A stretch of DNA of 64,000 nucleotides from Siderastrea siderea (GCA_964030785.1 OZ034968.1:21235186-21299185), one strand, 5' to 3'. Counted from the first letter of the stretch, positions 50,501 to 57,543 are shown. The notes: generated by a model not told the origin, from the letters alone. Made by a program: numbers and translations.

Positions 50501-51348
50501 TTTTCAACGTATTGTCTATCGGCTTTTTTGATTCTTTGAGGATTCTTGTCTTGCGGATTCAAATGTCTAATGTGACACCATCGGAAGCATTCATTATCCT
50601 CGTTTTTGATGTTGATTAATCCTTTCGCACTGTTCTGTAGTTCTTTTGACAGTTTGATATAAGATGATCCTTTCAAGGGCTTGTATTTCACTATGTTGAG
50701 GTAATGACTATCAACTGATTTAATTGTCCAACCAGATCCTTCTGATATCCATTGAGCTATCTTATTCAGTATCTGTTGTTTTGATGATTGTAATGAATCA
50801 GCGATTTCCATTTGGTTGATTATTGTTTGAGGTGTACTATTGAAATATGCTAACTTTTCAACTATTTCATCAGCTGAATTTTTTTCGAAAGTGACTTTCA
50901 ATGTTTCAACGTATTTCAAGCCTTTCATTTCATTCAATAAAGTTATTACACGATGTTCTATAACCTTTCTCGTGTTTTGCATTTGGGCTAAGGGGTCTTT
51001 ATTGTTTTTGATGCTGATTTCATAAGACTTAGTGTAACCTTTTAAAGCTTTGTCTGTTTGTTCTATTTTGGTTCTTGGTGCTGGAACTGGTTTGTATGTT
51101 CTTGGTGCTGGAACTGGTTTGTTGTCTTCATAATCTTGAACCATCTGCTTAACACTCTTTCGAGGTGTTGGTACTGGTGGTCTTGGTTTATAAGTCCTTG
51201 GTGCTGGAACTGGTTTGGTATCATCTACCACAATAATTTTAGGCTTCTTTTTCTCTTGCTTTAATAGCAATTTGATAAGTTCTGATTTGCTGAGTTTCTT
51301 CAAACTAGCTTCATCCATATCTATAAGGTTAGATTTTTTTGATTTCAT
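47593..51348 (-). CDS. polB: Protein-primed family B DNA polymerase (Polinton PolB)
   Basis: 1251 residues. In order: a Pro-rich linker with KPVPAPRTYKP repeats (about residues 45-95), a C2H2-like finger (CMHCLQCF..H..C, near 370-390), exonuclease motifs FVIYADFEA (near 425) and a VIFHNLRGYDSHF segment, an HNH-like DHCHITGKYRG zinc site typical of Polinton polymerases, then palm motifs DANNLYGWAMSQ, NNSVFGKTMEN and FTDTDSL. All catalytic motifs look intact. It replicates the linear element by protein priming from the TIR ends. The start ATG at 51348 follows an (AT)n tract. The PAPRT repeats resemble SH3-ligand sequences but may be only a flexible linker. Confidence 0.97.
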   Translation of the reverse strand: MKSKKSNLIDMDEASLKKLSKSELIKLLLKQEKKKPKIIVVDDTKPVPAPRTYKPRPPVPTPRKSVKQMVQDYEDNKPVPAPRTYKPVPAPRTKIEQTDKALKGYTKSYEISIKNNKDPLAQMQNTRKVIEHRVITLLNEMKGLKYVETLKVTFEKNSADEIVEKLAYFNSTPQTIINQMEIADSLQSSKQQILNKIAQWISEGSGWTIKSVDSHYLNIVKYKPLKGSSYIKLSKELQNSAKGLINIKNEDNECFRWCHIRHLNPQDKNPQRIKKADRQYVEKLDYSNIDFPVTIKQFNKIEKQNSININVFGYEDRQPYPIYVSKEKYEDHMELLLVTKDENKHYVLIKDFNKFMYNQTKHKERKHFCMHCLQCFSSERVLNNHKDNCIQVNGTQAVNMPTKDNNILKFNNFHKQQPVSFVIYADFEAITEKIQGCQQNNDSSYTEAYQKHTDCGYGYKVICCYDDKHTKPIQIYRGEKAVYKFMENMLEEVKYCKKVIKTFFNKPLKMTKEDEEEFEKAKECHICDKKYTEKDIRVRDHCHITGKYRGSAHQDCNLKLRINPEEIKIPVIFHNLRGYDSHFIMQEIGAIVKKHAYKNKKGEEKQMNINAIPNNMEKYMAFMLGNHLTFIDSFQFMSSSLDKLVSNLPAEAFKYTSKKFKKEKFELMRKKGIYPYDFMDSFEKFDKTKLPTKDEFFSILNNENISDDEYKHARIVWETFNLKNMGEYHDLYLKSDVLLLVDVFENFRKTCLQYYKLDPCHYFTSPGLSWDAMLKMTNIQLELMTDIDMYQFIEKGMRGGISYIANRYGKANNKYMREYDEKAPSKYIMYLDANNLYGWAMSQYLPTGGFKWLTEKQINKINLAKYNDDCKKGLILEVDLEYPKELHDLHNDYPLGPEKVKVTDNMLSDYCKKIQNKFNISTGLVHKLIPTLCDKEKYVLHYRNLQLYLDLGLKVKKVHRVLEFHQSPWLKQYIDFNTQKRTRAKNSFEKDFFKLMNNSVFGKTMENIRKRVDVRLITDEKKLLKMASKPTYVSSKIFNENLVAVHKIKETLTLNRPAYVGMCILDLSKTLMYDFHYNYIKEKYGNKARLLFTDTDSLTYEIEAEDVYQDFWNDKDRFDNSDYPENSTYFDKTNKKVIGKFKDEAAGIPITEFVGLRSKMYSYIKDNQKVGKTAKGIKKNIIKNNIKHEDYKEVLFNNKQMHHTMKTIRSINHQLGSFELNKVSLSCFDDKRYIANDGINSFAYGHYAIKN

Positions 51349-51498
51349 TATATATATATACTATAGATTTTATTTTTAAGTGTCTATAATTAGTGTGTTT
51401 AAACGTGGTCATGAATTCAAATGATCCAATCATGGATCTTTCGAACTATATCGAAAAATTTTATATTTTGCGTATGTTATTATTTCCCATCAGTTCAT

Positions 51499-51771
51499 TT
51501 ATACATTATTTGTTGTATCAAAGACATCATTTTTAATATATTGTATCCATTCTTTTCTAATCATTGATTCTAAATTTATATCATGACTTTTTTTATGCTT
51601 TTTTGTTTTCAAGTGACAAGATTTCCCAGCCAATGTGTAATTTTTACCATTTTTGCAAACATCACAATACCACTCTTTATTTAACATATAGGTAGTCTTA
51701 TGATTTTTTCTTTCCTCGTCACTAAAAACTTTAGGTCTTCCACGACCTATTTTAACATTTTGATTTTCCAT
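51499..51771 (-). CDS. AT-hook and C2H2 zinc-finger protein
   Basis: 90 residues. An AT-hook core (GRGRPK) near residue 9 is followed by one C2H2-type finger (CDVC...HLKTKKH). Both suggest a small DNA-binding protein acting on AT-rich DNA, plausibly the element's own promoters or ends. It starts after an (AT)n tract, sits between PolB and the DUF5754-like gene on the same strand, and is intact. Confidence 0.8.
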   Translation of the reverse strand: MENQNVKIGRGRPKVFSDEERKNHKTTYMLNKEWYCDVCKNGKNYTLAGKSCHLKTKKHKKSHDINLESMIRKEWIQYIKNDVFDTTNNV

Positions 51772-51830
51772 ATATATAATATATATATATTTATTCTTAA
51801 GTATCTATGACTAGTGCGTTTTAAACCTGT

Positions 51831-52127
51831 TCACCATAGAAGTTGATAGCTCCAGAAATTTGCTGAATTCTTATCTTTGTATGTTAGGTTACCATATTTG
51901 TCTTTTATCTTAGATGCTCTCTTTCGGTATAGTGCATGTCTTTTCAAGTCTTTATGTATTAAAAAATCCTCATATCTATTATCACCAAAATGGATTTTAT
52001 TATTATTTTTAAGAGTGACCACATATTTTTTGTTCTTACGATCTGAATAATCAAGATCTTTTGCTCCATATAAATCTCGGGCTCTTTGCCTCAATAAATC
52101 AAAATCTTTACCAGTTACGGTATTCAT
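51831..52127 (-). CDS. DUF5754-like small protein
   Basis: 98 residues, with a KKYVVTLKNNNKIHFGD core, an RYEDFLIHKD segment and a C-terminal FWSYQLLW. This pattern matches the small DUF5754 family that I recall from nucleocytoplasmic large DNA viruses and related elements. Function unknown. Its ATG is preceded by TATATAACC and AATTATATG, the shared start motif. The family call is from memory. Confidence 0.75.
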   Translation of the reverse strand: MNTVTGKDFDLLRQRARDLYGAKDLDYSDRKNKKYVVTLKNNNKIHFGDNRYEDFLIHKDLKRHALYRKRASKIKDKYGNLTYKDKNSANFWSYQLLW

Positions 52128-52264
52128 ATAATTAGGTTATATATTTAGGTTATATATTTATAATAGCCAGAAACAATGATATTTTTGGCTACAAAATAGC
52201 AAATAAACAGTATATACTGTATCGATTGATATAATATATGTTAGATAATTCTCTTTAAAACATT

Positions 52265-53272
52265 TTATATATCTTTCAAGTCCTTCATTGGAATCCAACT
52301 GTTGAAGTAATCACTATATCCCTTCCACTTAACTAAAGCTTGTTTCTTCTTATAATCCCTCCGAATGACTTTATCAATTCTGAATACCTCTTGTTTTGCT
52401 TTTAATAATTCAGGTTCATAAAAACTCCCTTGAATGTCTTCACCTCTGAGATCCTTTAGTTTGTAAGTTATTGGATTTGTATATTGGATTTTATCAACTG
52501 TAAAAACTTCCTCAGACCAATTTGGTGTATAGCCCTTATCAAACACATTCCGTTTATACTTACTTATTCTAACCTTATCACCTATTTTGAATTTCGGTTT
52601 GGATGATACTTGCTCCAAATTACCATACAGATTAAAGTAAACAGTCCCTTCATTCTTCTTTTTACTGGCTTCTGTCGGCGTCATTTTGATAGAGCTATGT
52701 TTAGTGTTGTTATACTGTTTCACTAATTTGGGTAGCATGTCTAAATACTGTGTATTACCTTGAACAGTAAACTGTTTCCACATTTTGGTTTTTATTGTAC
52801 GGTTCCATCTTTCACAAATTGAAGACTTTTCCTCATTCTCAGTTGAGTACAATGTTATTTTATTCTTTTCTAAGAGGTCTTTCATGTGTTTGTTGTAATA
52901 CTCTTTACCTTTGTCTGTCCATAAATATTCCGGTTTTCTACCTTCTTTTAAAATGGTTTTCAATGCTTCAGCAACAGTTTCACCCTTTTTATCTTTTAAT
53001 GGGACGATCCAACCATATTTAGAGAATACATCTAAAACCATAAGAAGATATCTGTAGCCATCATTCCATCGACTAAACTGTTGCATCTCAACAAGATCAG
53101 AGCACCATATTTCATCAATATGATTTACAATAACACGCCGCCGGGTGAAGTTACGCTTTATCGGTTTATGTAATTCATCAGCTAATTCTTTTTGCCAGTT
53201 TTCTTCACTCGACGGCCTTTTCCGTTTTTTGTCTTCCTTTGTTTTACACCAAGACCTAGTTTCTGCTTTGTG
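52265..53272 (-). CDS. int: Retroviral-type (rve) integrase with chromodomain, probably made by -1 frameshifting
   Basis: The frame is open from 53272 to a stop at 52265. The first catalytic Asp lies in the WCSDLVEM segment, four residues upstream of the first ATG in frame (53086). The second Asp (LWTDKG) and the Glu (ICERWN) follow, then an SH3-like barrel and a C-terminal chromodomain (ALVKWKGYSDYFNSWIP). Starting at 53086 would remove a catalytic residue, so translation must enter from upstream. The upstream PLA2 frame overlaps by 91 nt and holds a slippery A AAA AAC (53230-53224) that shifts exactly into this frame. The enzyme would insert element ends, giving the 6-bp target duplication. 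A non-AUG start or a spliced mRNA is an alternative. Confidence 0.93.
   Translation of the reverse strand, partial: HKAETRSWCKTKEDKKRKRPSSEENWQKELADELHKPIKRNFTRRRVIVNHIDEIWCSDLVEMQQFSRWNDGYRYLLMVLDVFSKYGWIVPLKDKKGETVAEALKTILKEGRKPEYLWTDKGKEYYNKHMKDLLEKNKITLYSTENEEKSSICERWNRTIKTKMWKQFTVQGNTQYLDMLPKLVKQYNNTKHSSIKMTPTEASKKKNEGTVYFNLYGNLEQVSSKPKFKIGDKVRISKYKRNVFDKGYTPNWSEEVFTVDKIQYTNPITYKLKDLRGEDIQGSFYEPELLKAKQEVFRIDKVIRRDYKKKQALVKWKGYSDYFNSWIPMKDLKDI
53137..53230 (-). promoter_or_regulatory. Candidate -1 frameshift signal 2: A AAA AAC, 7-nt spacer, 14-position stem
   Basis: The heptamer at 53230-53224 is in phase with the PLA2 frame. After 7 nt, GCCGTCGAGTGAAG (53216-53203) can pair with CTTCACCCGGCGGC (53150-53137): 13 of 14 positions pair, with one G-U and one A-C mismatch, closing a 52-nt loop. 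The -1 product is the integrase frame. Confidence 0.78.
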
Positions 53273-53805
53273 TTAATCAAGAACCGAGCGGTTTGTCCCC
53301 ATTTTGGCATCTGTCCATAAGGTATTCCATCCAATGACTTGACCATTTGTTTGTCACATTCACCTTTGTTTTTCCCCATATCATAACAAATATCATGATA
53401 AGCTGCTATTGTATCCACTTTATTGTAAGGTTGTACGTGCCACTTGGTGACCTCTCCAGTGTTCCTATTATACTCTAACTGTTTATCGAGAGGGTTGTAT
53501 GGTCCCATGTATTTATACTTTCCAGGAGTCCAGCCTGATTTTGGTTTGGGTAGCATTCCGATGGCTTTATGTATATCAATGCCAGATCCTCTATAGTAAT
53601 CAACATTATCCTTAACACCTTTGAATGCTTGACCTGCTAAAATCCTTCCTAAAGCAGCGAAACTAGGAGCAGGTGTGACAAAATTGGATAATATATAAGC
53701 AATTTTATCAAGTGCTGTTGGACCCTTTTTTCTTGCTAAAGCACTACCTATTTGCCCGCCCTTTTGAGACGGGCTATCCCGTTTCCCGCGTTTTGTTTGA
53801 CAAAT
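53182..53805 (-). CDS. Parvovirus-VP1-like phospholipase A2 domain protein, no start codon of its own at the true N-terminus
   Basis: Open from 53805 to the stop at 53182 (207 codons). N-terminal part: basic/hydrophobic segments (ALARKKG, FAALGRILAGQAFKG). Then the PLA2 core: a Ca-binding loop YMGPYNPLD, the catalytic HD pair in AAYHDICYDM, and a downstream CDKQM. It ends with a basic tail. In parvoviruses this domain breaches endosomal membranes on entry; the same virion role is inferred here. The only ATG before the PLA2 core (53556) would drop about 80 residues that are clearly coding. The preceding zinc-ribbon frame enters this one by -1 at G GGA AAC (53787-53781). Confidence 0.88.
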   Translation of the reverse strand: MCQTKRGKRDSPSQKGGQIGSALARKKGPTALDKIAYILSNFVTPAPSFAALGRILAGQAFKGVKDNVDYYRGSGIDIHKAIGMLPKPKSGWTPGKYKYMGPYNPLDKQLEYNRNTGEVTKWHVQPYNKVDTIAAYHDICYDMGKNKGECDKQMVKSLDGIPYGQMPKWGQTARFLINTKQKLGLGVKQRKTKNGKGRRVKKTGKKN

Positions 53806-53936
53806 TTAGTCTTAGTAATTCCACATTCAGCACAAGTGCATTTCATCATGGTTCGCCCGTTTTTGGTTTTTATATATCTTTCACTACCCGGTACACATAG
53901 AGTGACCTTTTTCTGTTTGACACAATAAGATTCCAT
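53748..53936 (-). CDS. Zinc-ribbon protein (DUF5679-like), first frame of the frameshifted unit
   Basis: 62 residues from an ATG preceded by the shared start motif. The zinc-ribbon-like sequence begins SYCVKQKK and has a KCTCAECGITKTKF knuckle, as in DUF5679-type proteins; the second Cys of the first pair is replaced by Gln. It is a paralogue of the protein at 53958-54359, matching over about 45 residues. After the shared KTKFVK the paralogue continues directly, while here a GC-rich stretch (about 26 nt) carries the slippery site and stem and the frame stops soon after. This is probably the upstream product of a frameshifted polyprotein. Confidence 0.8.
   Translation of the reverse strand: MESYCVKQKKVTLCVPGSERYIKTKNGRTMMKCTCAECGITKTKFVKQNAGNGIARLKRAGK
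53750..53787 (-). promoter_or_regulatory. Candidate -1 frameshift signal 1: G GGA AAC, 6-nt spacer, GC stem
   Basis: The heptamer at 53787-53781 is aligned X XXY YYZ to the zinc-ribbon frame. After a 6-nt spacer (GGGATA), GCCCG (53774-53770) can pair with CGGGC (53758-53754); GCCC/GGGC and GGG/CCC pairings compete, leaving room for a pseudoknot. The -1 frame opens at 53805 and the zero frame stops at 53748, so the signal sits in a 58-nt overlap. It is GC-rich within AT-rich DNA. Confidence 0.75.
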
Positions 53937-53960
53937 ATATAATATGATTAGATTAGATTA
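53937..53960 (-). promoter_or_regulatory. Start-proximal motif of the zinc-ribbon/PLA2/integrase unit
   Basis: A doubled TCTAATCTAATC (near 53958-53947), then ATATTATATATG. No such motif precedes the PLA2 or integrase frames, in line with one shared initiation site. Confidence 0.5.
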
Positions 53961-54359
53961 AGGTTCGATATATACGTTTATATATTTGCCCGTTTTTGGA
54001 TTTTTCACCAAGCGCATAACAGTACCCTTCTTTGGTTTAGTCCAGAATTTCTTGCTTGTTAAACCAGTTTTATTATTAAAAGCACCTTTCAAAATATCAC
54101 CACTCCAATATCTGTCAAATACATGGTTGGTTGATGGAATTACTTTGCGAGTTATTTGTTCGGCTATTTTGGCTGCCTCGAAAGCTTTACCTAATGGATT
54201 TTCACCTCCCTTTTGGCTTTTAACAAATTTCGTCTTAGTGATTCCACATTCAGAGCATTTGCATTTCAACATCAGTCTGTTATTTTTGGCTCTCACATAT
54301 CTTTCACTCCCTGGAACACATTCTGTGACCTTTTTTTGTTTCACACAATATGATCTCAT
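53958..54359 (-). CDS. Zinc-ribbon basic protein (DUF5679-like paralogue)
   Basis: 133 residues. The N-terminal zinc ribbon is paralogous to that at 53748-53936 (YCVKQKK, KCKCSECGITKTKF), followed by a helical segment and a basic C-terminus ending KYINVYIEP. It is complete, with its own start motif (ATCTAACTCATATATATTATG). Likely a small virion or nucleoprotein component; in related adintovirus-type genomes such ribbons occur near capsid genes (recalled, not searched). Confidence 0.78.
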   Translation of the reverse strand: MRSYCVKQKKVTECVPGSERYVRAKNNRLMLKCKCSECGITKTKFVKSQKGGENPLGKAFEAAKIAEQITRKVIPSTNHVFDRYWSGDILKGAFNNKTGLTSKKFWTKPKKGTVMRLVKNPKTGKYINVYIEP

Positions 54360-54378
54360 AATATATATGAGTTAGATA
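54360..54378 (-). promoter_or_regulatory. Start-proximal motif of the zinc-ribbon paralogue gene
   Basis: TATCTAAC at 54378-54371, then TCATATATATTATG. Confidence 0.55.
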
Positions 54379-55730
54379 TTTTTAAAATACCGTTCTAAGA
54401 ATTTTTCATTCTTCATTGTATCATGTATGTCAAACACTTTCAATAGATTAAAATATGATTTGCCCTTATTCATCGAATTCAGAAAGTATAAACAGAAATA
54501 TCCACATTTTATTGAATTGATATTTTGTATTTGGTTATTTTGATGAAGAAGTGTTAAGTTCTTTTTTCTCGCATGATTGACCATTTCTTGGAAGGGAGGC
54601 AAACCAAAGCTATCAAAGTAATTAATGACTTTGTCCTTAACATAAGTAGCTACCCAATGACTCCCTGACATATAACTCGGTTCAAGATTGTAAATGAATA
54701 GAGCCTGTCGATGATTGTGAGGAACATTTTCATCTCTTGACAATACATCATTAATTGGGATATTCAGATATTTACACCATTTTATTAAATCATAATTGCT
54801 TAATGGGACATTCTTATGGAATTTTGGTTTTACAACAAAATGTTTAACAGTGGGACGTTTTTGAAGGGTGAATTTTTCCCTAGTAGAAGACCCTCTCCTT
54901 TTTTTTTGTTTTTTTTTTGTTTTTTTAGTCCCCATACCGATTGTACCGTCCGGCCAATTTCCATAAAAAGGCGGTGTTCTATAAGTTGGGATTAACAAAC
55001 CACCATCCTGATTATCATTATTATCATTGGTTGGTTTTGGTATAGATCTGGGTGGTCTTTGTTTCGGTTGTCCCATCTGAGGGGCACCTTTACCAGTCAT
55101 CTTCTTTATTGCCTCAATAGCTAAAGGGACTCCAATTGATGCAAGAAGAGTACCTAAGAACCCACCCGTTTGTACTTTTGTTGGTTTTATATGAACACCA
55201 GAACCTGTTTGTAGAGCATTTAATATATCCTTCTTTTGTTTGGTGGTCAAAAGATGTTTATATGTTATCAACTGATCGATTTTATTTTGTGGTATGAGGA
55301 ACCCACCGGTTTGAACACCTTTTCCGGATATCTTCTTAACAATCTGAGATGCTCCTTCACTAGCTGCTCCAGCTAAAGCTGACAAACCGATGGTCTTAGC
55401 AATAGTGGGACCAAAAGTTCTTCCAAGCGTCAGAACTGTAGACAGAAGAGATCCACCTACTTGCTTTCGAATGTTTGTTTTAGAAAGTTTAATGTCCATT
55501 CCCTTTTTCAATTTTCTATTTTTATCCAGTCGCTTAACTATATTCTGAGGTACATACAGAGTGTCATTCCCAGATAGAGAGTCCTTCGTGAGCCTTAGAA
55601 CTATTGTTTCTCTTTTATGATACGCGTTACTAAGATTCTTTTTCTGGTTTGGTGATAAACTAACTTTGATTTCGTATAGTTGCGTCATATAATATATGTT
55701 AGATAAATTCTCTTTTAAAAAACACATCAT
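54372..55730 (-). CDS. Fusion of membrane-active/core protein with adenain-like cysteine protease
   Basis: 452 residues from the first ATG; the likely start is Met15 (55688), which follows the shared start motif and begins MTQLYEI. N-terminal domain: a conserved YEIKVSLSPNQ segment, then Gly-rich hydrophobic helices at about 92-130 and 189-215 (FLGTLLASIGVPLAIEAIKK, melittin-like). A basic linker (KKTKKKQKKRRG, 269-280) follows, then the Ulp1/adenain protease (about 303-452) with His358 (GSHW), Asp373 (YFDSFG), Gln402 and Cys409 (KCGYFC). The protease would mature capsid proteins and the N-terminal part may disrupt membranes. In Polintons these are usually separate genes, so this could be a self-processing fusion. 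Confidence 0.9.
   Translation of the reverse strand: MMCFLKENLSNIYYMTQLYEIKVSLSPNQKKNLSNAYHKRETIVLRLTKDSLSGNDTLYVPQNIVKRLDKNRKLKKGMDIKLSKTNIRKQVGGSLLSTVLTLGRTFGPTIAKTIGLSALAGAASEGASQIVKKISGKGVQTGGFLIPQNKIDQLITYKHLLTTKQKKDILNALQTGSGVHIKPTKVQTGGFLGTLLASIGVPLAIEAIKKMTGKGAPQMGQPKQRPPRSIPKPTNDNNDNQDGGLLIPTYRTPPFYGNWPDGTIGMGTKKTKKKQKKRRGSSTREKFTLQKRPTVKHFVVKPKFHKNVPLSNYDLIKWCKYLNIPINDVLSRDENVPHNHRQALFIYNLEPSYMSGSHWVATYVKDKVINYFDSFGLPPFQEMVNHARKKNLTLLHQNNQIQNINSIKCGYFCLYFLNSMNKGKSYFNLLKVFDIHDTMKNEKFLERYFKNI
55689..55708 (-). promoter_or_regulatory. Start-proximal motif of the protease-fusion gene
   Basis: TATCTAAC at 55705-55698, then ATATATTATATG; supports Met15 as the true start. Confidence 0.55.
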
Positions 55731-55764
55731 TTAAATTTTCATCGATGTTAAAAAACTTATTCAT

Positions 55765-57054
55765 TTAAACTATCATCAATTCGTTTCCAATTGTCTTAAC
55801 AACAACCTCACTCTCGTAAAATACGATGCTATGAGCTCGGACGTTTGCTGTCGGGGCTACATTGAGACGATAATGGAGAATCAACTGTTTAGGATCTCTT
55901 GTCACTACCTCTTTTTGATATGTCAAATCGAAATATATTAATCCGTACAAACTAGTGAAATTTGCTATATTCAATTGTGTCCCTGAATTGTAATCGTTTT
56001 TACGAAAGGCATAGCTCATGAGATCATTAAAGATTCTAATTTTAGAATCACTGTCATATTCTAATTCCGGATAGAAAGTATTGTTTCCATACTCTAAACG
56101 ACAACTCGATAGAGAGCTATTAGCGTCCGCAGCATTTAACTTGAAGGTGTCAAACAAATATGGACTCCTCTCTGCTTCATCATCATTCGGTCCATCCGTT
56201 CTCTGTAGATATATAAAAACATGTTTAACGTTATCGATAGCTGGACTAATTTGGAACATATTTTGAATAGCTCTGGTATTCGCTGACTGATTGTAGAGAT
56301 CTCGCATATATGTCCAGGTTGTTGGCTTAAGAAACTCTGAAACGAAATTACTATACATGCTGTCTTTTGGGATTAATCTAGGGAGCCAAAGATACAATCT
56401 CTTTACTACAACACGACCAGCGTCTGTGCCATTTGCCATGTGAATCATTTCACTGTCTTCGTTAAATGTAAGTTCAATTGTGAGCTGCATCGGGGGCAAC
56501 ATTTTTCTTTCTAATTCTTGGAAATAGCTGTATCTGTTTAACGGAATCATCTCGTTATTACTTTTAGCTCCTCCGCCGCCGTTATTCTGATGAGCCTGGG
56601 TTAAAATGCGACGGGCCTCGAAACCTGTGTTTATATCTGCTGTCGTATTATCATTGTCAAGATACCAAAACTGGTTTTTGGCCACACTTCTTGAATAATC
56701 ATCACTGTATTCAAGTAAATTTTTAACATTCGTAATTCTATGTAAATTATCACTCTCGTATACTATTTTACCAGACGATTTAATAACCATATGTCTGATT
56801 AGACTGTGAGATCCGTTTATCATAGTGATGCGATCCGCTTGAGCATATCCAGTACCATCTGCCTTTTTTTGAAGCTCTTTAGTTACTTCGAAATACCCAT
56901 TAAAAAAATCGAACAATGTCGACCTATCGTTGATTGTGAATCTGTAACCTGTCTTTTTCTGGCTTTGATTGTTAGCAGGTTGCTCAATGACATTATCCAA
57001 ATGGAAACGAACGTATTCATATCGTTGCAGATTTTCATTTGTTCTGAAACTCAT
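55765..57054 (-). CDS. Major capsid protein (double jelly-roll, hexon-like)
   Basis: 429 residues in the capsid cluster. The pattern fits the Polinton major capsid protein: a beta-rich start, an FFNGYFEVTKEL segment, a HSLIRHMVIKSSGKIVYE strand pair, an NVKNLLEYSDDY helix, and a C-terminal half with YLFDTFKLN and LIYFDLTYQ strands. Double-jelly-roll proteins form pseudohexameric capsomers of icosahedral virions. It is intact and starts after TTTATCTAAAC..ATATAAATG. The call rests on position, length and remembered family features; structure prediction would settle it. Confidence 0.85.
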   Translation of the reverse strand: MSFRTNENLQRYEYVRFHLDNVIEQPANNQSQKKTGYRFTINDRSTLFDFFNGYFEVTKELQKKADGTGYAQADRITMINGSHSLIRHMVIKSSGKIVYESDNLHRITNVKNLLEYSDDYSRSVAKNQFWYLDNDNTTADINTGFEARRILTQAHQNNGGGGAKSNNEMIPLNRYSYFQELERKMLPPMQLTIELTFNEDSEMIHMANGTDAGRVVVKRLYLWLPRLIPKDSMYSNFVSEFLKPTTWTYMRDLYNQSANTRAIQNMFQISPAIDNVKHVFIYLQRTDGPNDDEAERSPYLFDTFKLNAADANSSLSSCRLEYGNNTFYPELEYDSDSKIRIFNDLMSYAFRKNDYNSGTQLNIANFTSLYGLIYFDLTYQKEVVTRDPKQLILHYRLNVAPTANVRAHSIVFYESEVVVKTIGNELMIV

Positions 57055-57077
57055 TTATATGAGTAGTTTAGATAAAA
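57055..57077 (-). promoter_or_regulatory. Start-proximal motif of the major capsid gene
   Basis: TATCTAAAC at 57074-57066, then CATATAAATG. Confidence 0.55.
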
Positions 57078-57152
57078 TTCACTCTTTATATAAACCATTT
57101 CCCACTTATTAGTCTATTTATAATTGGATAAAATTCACTTTTTAATAACATT

Positions 57153-57521
57153 TTATCGTCTTAATCCAGTACCAGATATACGTCTATTCAGAATTGTGTT
57201 GTAATCTTCTTGTTTTGGTTTAGTAGGTTTGGTTGGTTTCATGGTTTTATTCATTGATTGTTTAGTTGAACCGTGTAATTTTCTCATAATAAGCTCTCCG
57301 CGTTTTTCAGCTGCTTTTTTTCCCAGTTTGTCTCCAGCATGTGAAATACCAGATTCAAGCGCTTTTTTGGCAAAAGGTTTTAAAACCATTTCTGGAACTT
57401 TACTTAACACCCTTCCAACCGGTTTGAAAATGTTGTCAACAATGATCCCAGATCCTTTATGTTCATAAACAAATCGTCCAAGTTTTGGATGATAAATACG
57501 CTTGTATTCATACGACGACAT
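57153..57521 (-). CDS. Small basic virion-associated protein (hypothetical)
   Basis: 122 residues. After an N-terminal YHPKLGRFVYEHKGSGI segment come amphipathic basic helices (about 35-85) and a Pro/Lys-rich TKPTKPTKP linker. Its place between major and minor capsid genes, with the same strand and start motif, points to a packaged minor protein, perhaps DNA-condensing or membrane-interacting. I do not recognise a named family. Confidence 0.75.
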   Translation of the reverse strand: MSSYEYKRIYHPKLGRFVYEHKGSGIIVDNIFKPVGRVLSKVPEMVLKPFAKKALESGISHAGDKLGKKAAEKRGELIMRKLHGSTKQSMNKTMKPTKPTKPKQEDYNTILNRRISGTGLRR

Positions 57522-57543
57522 ATATAACTATTAGTTAGATTAA
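57522..57543 (-). promoter_or_regulatory. Start-proximal motif of the small basic protein gene
   Basis: AATCTAAC (57541-57534), then TTATATATG. It overlaps the stop codon of the penton gene, so the late genes are packed tightly. Confidence 0.55.

Noticed and set aside
53086..53086. ATG at 53086 as the integrase start
   Set aside because: It would exclude the first catalytic Asp and clearly coding sequence upstream.
53556..53556. ATG at 53556 as the PLA2 protein start
   Set aside because: About 80 codons of coherent coding sequence precede it in the same frame, and no start motif is nearby.
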